A stretch of 6,894 bases of DNA from Spirochaetaceae bacterium. Lineage in GTDB: Bacteria; Spirochaetota; Spirochaetia; Treponematales; Breznakiellaceae. The stretch is taken from assembly GCA_031265015.1 (NCBI GenBank), contig JAISDG010000062.1:1-6894 (forward strand). The letters run 5' to 3'. The position numbers were made by a program, and so were the translations under genes. Positions 5,487 to 6,894 of the stretch are shown here, in pieces. The notes below the pieces were generated by a model. It made no database searches. It was not told the DNA's origin and worked only from the letters and a program-made list of their open reading frames with translations. How positions within the stretch are numbered: the stretch's first letter is position 1; each line of letters starts with the position of its first letter.

Positions 5487-6894
5487 GCGCCTTCTCCCAG
5501 CCCTTCTTGATATTCTTGTCCATATACTCCTCACAGATCGCCAGTATCTGGTCTTTGTTCCCCGACACGCGGACTTCGCTCTGCAGGGGCTCGGCCCGTT
5601 CGGAACTGAAGTTGGTGTAGGAAAACACATAGGCCGGATACGCCGCTCCCCCCGGGGCGGGGATCTTTTCCTTGTTGGTTTTCCACACAAGGAATTTCTG
5701 TACCATCAATTTTGAACCCTGGGTCTTTTTATACACCTCCCGCTTAACCAGCTCCGACGGAGCAAGGGCGGCGTTTTCTTCGGTTTTTTCCGCATAGGGG
5801 TTATAGCCGATCTCGTTAACCTGGGCAAGGCGTACATCCCGGGGGTTAACGGTTTTGTCCTCCCGGAACCGGGAAAAGATCGGGAACACCACCGACACCC
5901 CCGCCGCGGTACCCGCCCGGTGGTACACGTTGTTCTTTATTTCCAGCCGGGGATTAAAAATGGGGCCCGAGCTGGTTTCAAAAAGCACGTCATTGATGTT
6001 GAGTTCTATCACCAGTTCCGGGCGGATCATATGAAAGGCAACGTGGTTTGAGTCGGTTTCGATATACCTGGAATCAACCTTCATATCAAGGAGCCGGGGA
6101 AGCAGTTTCTTCTTAAGATCCTCGTCCAGGCCGTTGCCGCATCTGCCGATTACCTGGAAACCGCCGTCTTCGCCCATCAGGGCCAGGAGCAGGGTCCGCA
6201 CCTGGTCCCTGGTATCGCCGGTACCTTCGGAAAAGCCCACCACGGCGGCGTCGATGGAATACCGGTTCTTTACCTTGTAAATCATGGGCAGTTCGCTGCG
6301 AACCACCAGGCCTTCACCGCCCTCTTCATCGACCCATTTGGCAAAGAGCGCCTTAACCTGGTTCCTGGAATCCGCGGTTTCGCAGCGCACCGGCTGCACC
6401 ATCGCGCTGGTTCCGCAGGCCGCCGCGAGCTTTTCACGAACCTCCCCATAGGACGCGGCCCTGAAGGGTTTACCGTCCAGGGAAACAATATCAAAGGGCG
6501 CAAGCCGGAGCCTGCCGTGGAGGGATTTATCCGCCAGAGCGGCCAGGACCTCAAACACCCGGGACCGTTCTTTTTCCTCATCGAGGTACAGTTCCGCAGG
6601 GATCACCGCCTGGGTAAAGCCCGCCGCCCTGAAAAGCACCGCCGCTTCTTCCATGCAGGGAAGGCCCATGCGGACCCTGCCCCCCGAGTTGAGGGCAAAA
6701 CAGTCGGTTCCGTTCCAGAACAGGACCGCCAGTTCCCCGTCGTACTTTCTGGTTACATAGTAGGACGTACCGCCAAGCCGTTCATCAATCTGGGCGGGAT
6801 TGATCGAAATGTAATTTTTACAGACATCTTTTTTATAGGAAGCGGCCGCATCCGTGGTTTCCTGATCCACCGCGTCGGAGGCGCCTTCCCAATA
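5482..6894 (-). CDS. ATP-dependent DNA ligase-type nucleotidyltransferase, 5' end probably outside window
   Basis: Enzyme expected to seal nicks in nucleic acid through a ligase-AMP intermediate. Numbering from GTG 6870 (462 residues): motif I is K42-Y-D-G with nucleophile Lys42; motif III is the Glu93 region (PAELYLDEE); IIIa is PFDIVSLDG (125-133); IV is GGEGLVVRSE with Glu186; V is IYKVKN with Lys199 and Lys201. An OB-fold follows (about 208-345), with TLLLALMGEDGGFQVIGRCGNGL, RPELVIEL and motif VI SRFREDK (333-339). Residues about 346-462 are an extension I do not recognise, ending in CEEYMDKNIKKGWEKAR. The frame stays open for eight codons beyond GTG 6870 to the edge, and that GTG has no well-spaced Shine-Dalgarno, so the true start may lie outside. 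No N-terminal DNA-binding domain is visible. Bacteria also carry the NAD-dependent LigA, so this would be an accessory ligase; DNA versus RNA substrate is not settled. No Ku or LigD partner is seen. Confidence 0.9.
   Translation of the reverse strand, partial: YWEGASDAVDQETTDAAASYKKDVCKNYISINPAQIDERLGGTSYYVTRKYDGELAVLFWNGTDCFALNSGGRVRMGLPCMEEAAVLFRAAGFTQAVIPAELYLDEEKERSRVFEVLAALADKSLHGRLRLAPFDIVSLDGKPFRAASYGEVREKLAAACGTSAMVQPVRCETADSRNQVKALFAKWVDEEGGEGLVVRSELPMIYKVKNRYSIDAAVVGFSEGTGDTRDQVRTLLLALMGEDGGFQVIGRCGNGLDEDLKKKLLPRLLDMKVDSRYIETDSNHVAFHMIRPELVIELNINDVLFETSSGPIFNPRLEIKNNVYHRAGTAAGVSVVFPIFSRFREDKTVNPRDVRLAQVNEIGYNPYAEKTEENAALAPSELVKREVYKKTQGSKLMVQKFLVWKTNKEKIPAPGGAAYPAYVFSYTNFSSERAEPLQSEVRVSGNKDQILAICEEYMDKNIKKGWEKAR

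Noticed and set aside
1..6894. Defence island, CRISPR array, prophage or insertion sequence
   Set aside because: No spaced repeat array, transposase, integrase, phage gene or terminal inverted repeats were seen on either strand; the ligase alone does not make a defence system.

Overview
The window looks like chromosome from a GC-rich spirochaete of the Treponema lineage. By eye the coding DNA is GC-rich and the one large intergenic stretch is AT-rich. The assignment rests on gene content and style: a spirochaete-type LPP20-like lipoprotein with a loose lipobox, a small stand-alone FliL-like membrane protein, and an ECF sigma/ZAS anti-sigma pair led by a DUF6249-type membrane protein. There is no 16S or other marker gene, so it is an inference. 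I see no rRNA, tRNA, CRISPR array, insertion sequence, integrase or phage gene.

Layout. (1) Bases 1-812, minus strand: the N-terminal 270 residues of a lipoprotein that runs off the left edge. (2) Bases 813-1152: a divergent, partly AT-rich intergenic region holding a 30-bp-spaced repeat of TTTTGACAA and a GC-rich, foldable leader in front of the next gene. (3) Bases 1153-3334, plus strand: a tight two-gene unit of low-specificity L-threonine aldolase (ltaE) and an M24 Xaa-Pro-type peptidase with all five metal ligands, 4 bases apart. Together they suggest peptide and amino-acid salvage. (4) Bases 3500-4941, plus strand: a three-gene unit of DUF6249-type membrane protein, ECF sigma factor and ZAS zinc anti-sigma factor, with a 4-base ATGA overlap between the first two and a Shine-Dalgarno overlapping the sigma stop codon before the third. 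(5) Bases 4969-6894, minus strand: a FliL-like single-pass membrane protein and, upstream of it, an ATP-dependent DNA ligase-type nucleotidyltransferase whose reading frame is open at the right edge. A good sigma-70 promoter sits between them and is placed so that the fliL-like mRNA would start at its own ATG.

How the parts fit. The clearest regulatory module is genes 3500-4941. The anti-sigma factor has a four-ligand zinc site and two membrane helices but almost no extracytoplasmic region, so the co-transcribed DUF6249-type protein is a plausible sensor or partner. The most unusual protein is the ligase: motifs I, III, IIIa, IV, V and VI and the OB-fold region are recognisable, no N-terminal DNA-binding domain is visible, and a C-terminal extension of about 115 residues is one I do not recognise. 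The fliL-like gene also carries a G8 tract in its coding strand, of the kind that can slip in treponemes. I found no convincing new defence or mobile system here.
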